From Priestia iocasae (GTDB lineage Bacteria; Bacillota; Bacilli; Bacillales; Bacillaceae_H), in contig NZ_JAFBFC010000002.1 in assembly GCF_016909075.1 (NCBI RefSeq), forward strand, positions 434,001-498,000: 64,000 nt of DNA, given 5' to 3'. Made by a program: the position numbers and the translations under genes. The notes under the pieces are model-generated. The model made no database searches, was not told the DNA's origin, and saw nothing but the letters and a program-made list of their open reading frames with translations. Below are positions 63,657 to 64,000 of the stretch, piece by piece. Positions within the stretch are counted from its first letter, which is position 1. Each line of letters starts with the position of its first letter.

Positions 63657-64000
63657 ATGAAAAGAGCTTATAATTTTAATGCTGGTCCATCTGCCCTTCC
63701 TTTACCTGTCTTACAAAAAGCACAGCAAGACATGATTGATTATAAAGGAACTGGGATGTCGATTATGGAGATGTCTCATCGCAGTAGCACGTTTGAAGAA
63801 GTATTAAATGGAGCAAAGGAAGATTTACGTTCCTTAATGAATATCCCAGATACTCACGAGGTTGTATTTCTTCAAGGCGGCGCTAGTCTTCAATTCTCGA
63901 TGATTCCTATGAACTTCTTAGGAACAAATCAAATTGGGGCGTACGTATTAACAGGTTCATGGTCTGAAAAAGCTCTAAAAGAAGCTCAAAAACTAGGACA
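63657..64000 (+). CDS. serC: phosphoserine aminotransferase, N-terminal part
   Basis: The first 114 codons of serC; the gene leaves the window at the right edge. MKRAYNFNAGPSALPLPVLQKAQ, GMSIMEMSHRSSTFEEV and VVFLQGGASLQFSMIPMNFL are the diagnostic N-terminal blocks, including the phosphate-contact region. It makes phosphoserine from 3-phosphohydroxypyruvate and glutamate. The ATG follows a very strong GGAGGAGG site. The PLP Lys lies beyond the window. Confidence 0.95.
   Translation, partial: MKRAYNFNAGPSALPLPVLQKAQQDMIDYKGTGMSIMEMSHRSSTFEEVLNGAKEDLRSLMNIPDTHEVVFLQGGASLQFSMIPMNFLGTNQIGAYVLTGSWSEKALKEAQKLG

Overview
The window is a low-GC chromosomal segment from an endospore-forming member of the Bacillaceae. 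Two things support this. A complete six-gene gerP spore-coat/germination operon sits behind a sigma-K-like promoter. Gene after gene is also collinear with the serC-hit-ecsABC-yhaA-yhfA-hmoB-pbpF-hemEHY-yhgDE ... yhfHI-lplJ-lcfB-yhfN ... yhjE ... addBA-sbcDC-yisB-gerP-yisK-yisL-yisN-asnO stretch I remember from Bacillus subtilis, read here in reverse. It is not a close B. subtilis relative: glyoxylate-shunt genes (aceBA), an extra class B PBP, a two-component/sugar-ABC cluster, a TrpXYZ-like ABC transporter and an MFS pump interrupt the conserved order.

Layout. 1-3.6 kb: 5' end of asnO, yisN, yisL, yisK and a DUF418 membrane protein. 3.8-6.0 kb: gerPABCDEF; gerPD is only 58 codons. 6.0-18.3 kb: minus-strand recombination/repair block addB-addA-sbcD-sbcC-yisB. 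18.5-24 kb: MFS efflux protein with a candidate leader-peptide attenuator, an SDR reductase, yhjE, an S9 peptidase and an IDEAL-domain protein. 24-27 kb: aceB-aceA. 27.3-34.2 kb: yhfN (M48 protease), a three-gene ABC transporter, and a fatty-acid degradation pair (enoyl-CoA hydratase, acyl-CoA ligase lcfB) behind a perfect FadR-type operator. 34.3-36.5 kb: lplJ, yhfI and the tiny yhfH. 36.6-43.2 kb: YesM/YesN-type two-component system with a sugar ABC transporter that lacks its ATPase. 43.4-48.7 kb: class B PBP, yhgE and its TetR-type regulator yhgD. 48.9-55.5 kb: heme synthesis hemE-hemH-hemY, pbpF and the heme monooxygenase hmoB. 55.5-64 kb: VOC protein, yhfA transporter, yhaA amidohydrolase, ecsC, ecsB-ecsA, a gene-poor 0.7-kb interval with short repeats, hit, an ElaA-like GNAT, and the 5' end of serC.

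The main unexplained signals are regulatory or non-coding: (1) a 7-codon leader ORF whose stop runs into a hairpin covering the MFS ribosome-binding site; (2) four copies of an AATGAGGTGT element between ecsA and hit, each opening a micro-ORF starting Met-Arg-Cys, followed by a promoter-like -10 and a strong terminator; (3) two related 45-46-nt hairpins carrying a GGGCTGTGTCAAA end; (4) an IS200/IS605-like hairpin remnant; (5) a 15-bp motif repeated upstream of both units of the sugar ABC transporter; (6) a pair of equal-length TGACY...RGTCA operators flanking yhgD and yhgE. All identifications rest on reading the sequence and on remembered family features; no database search was made.
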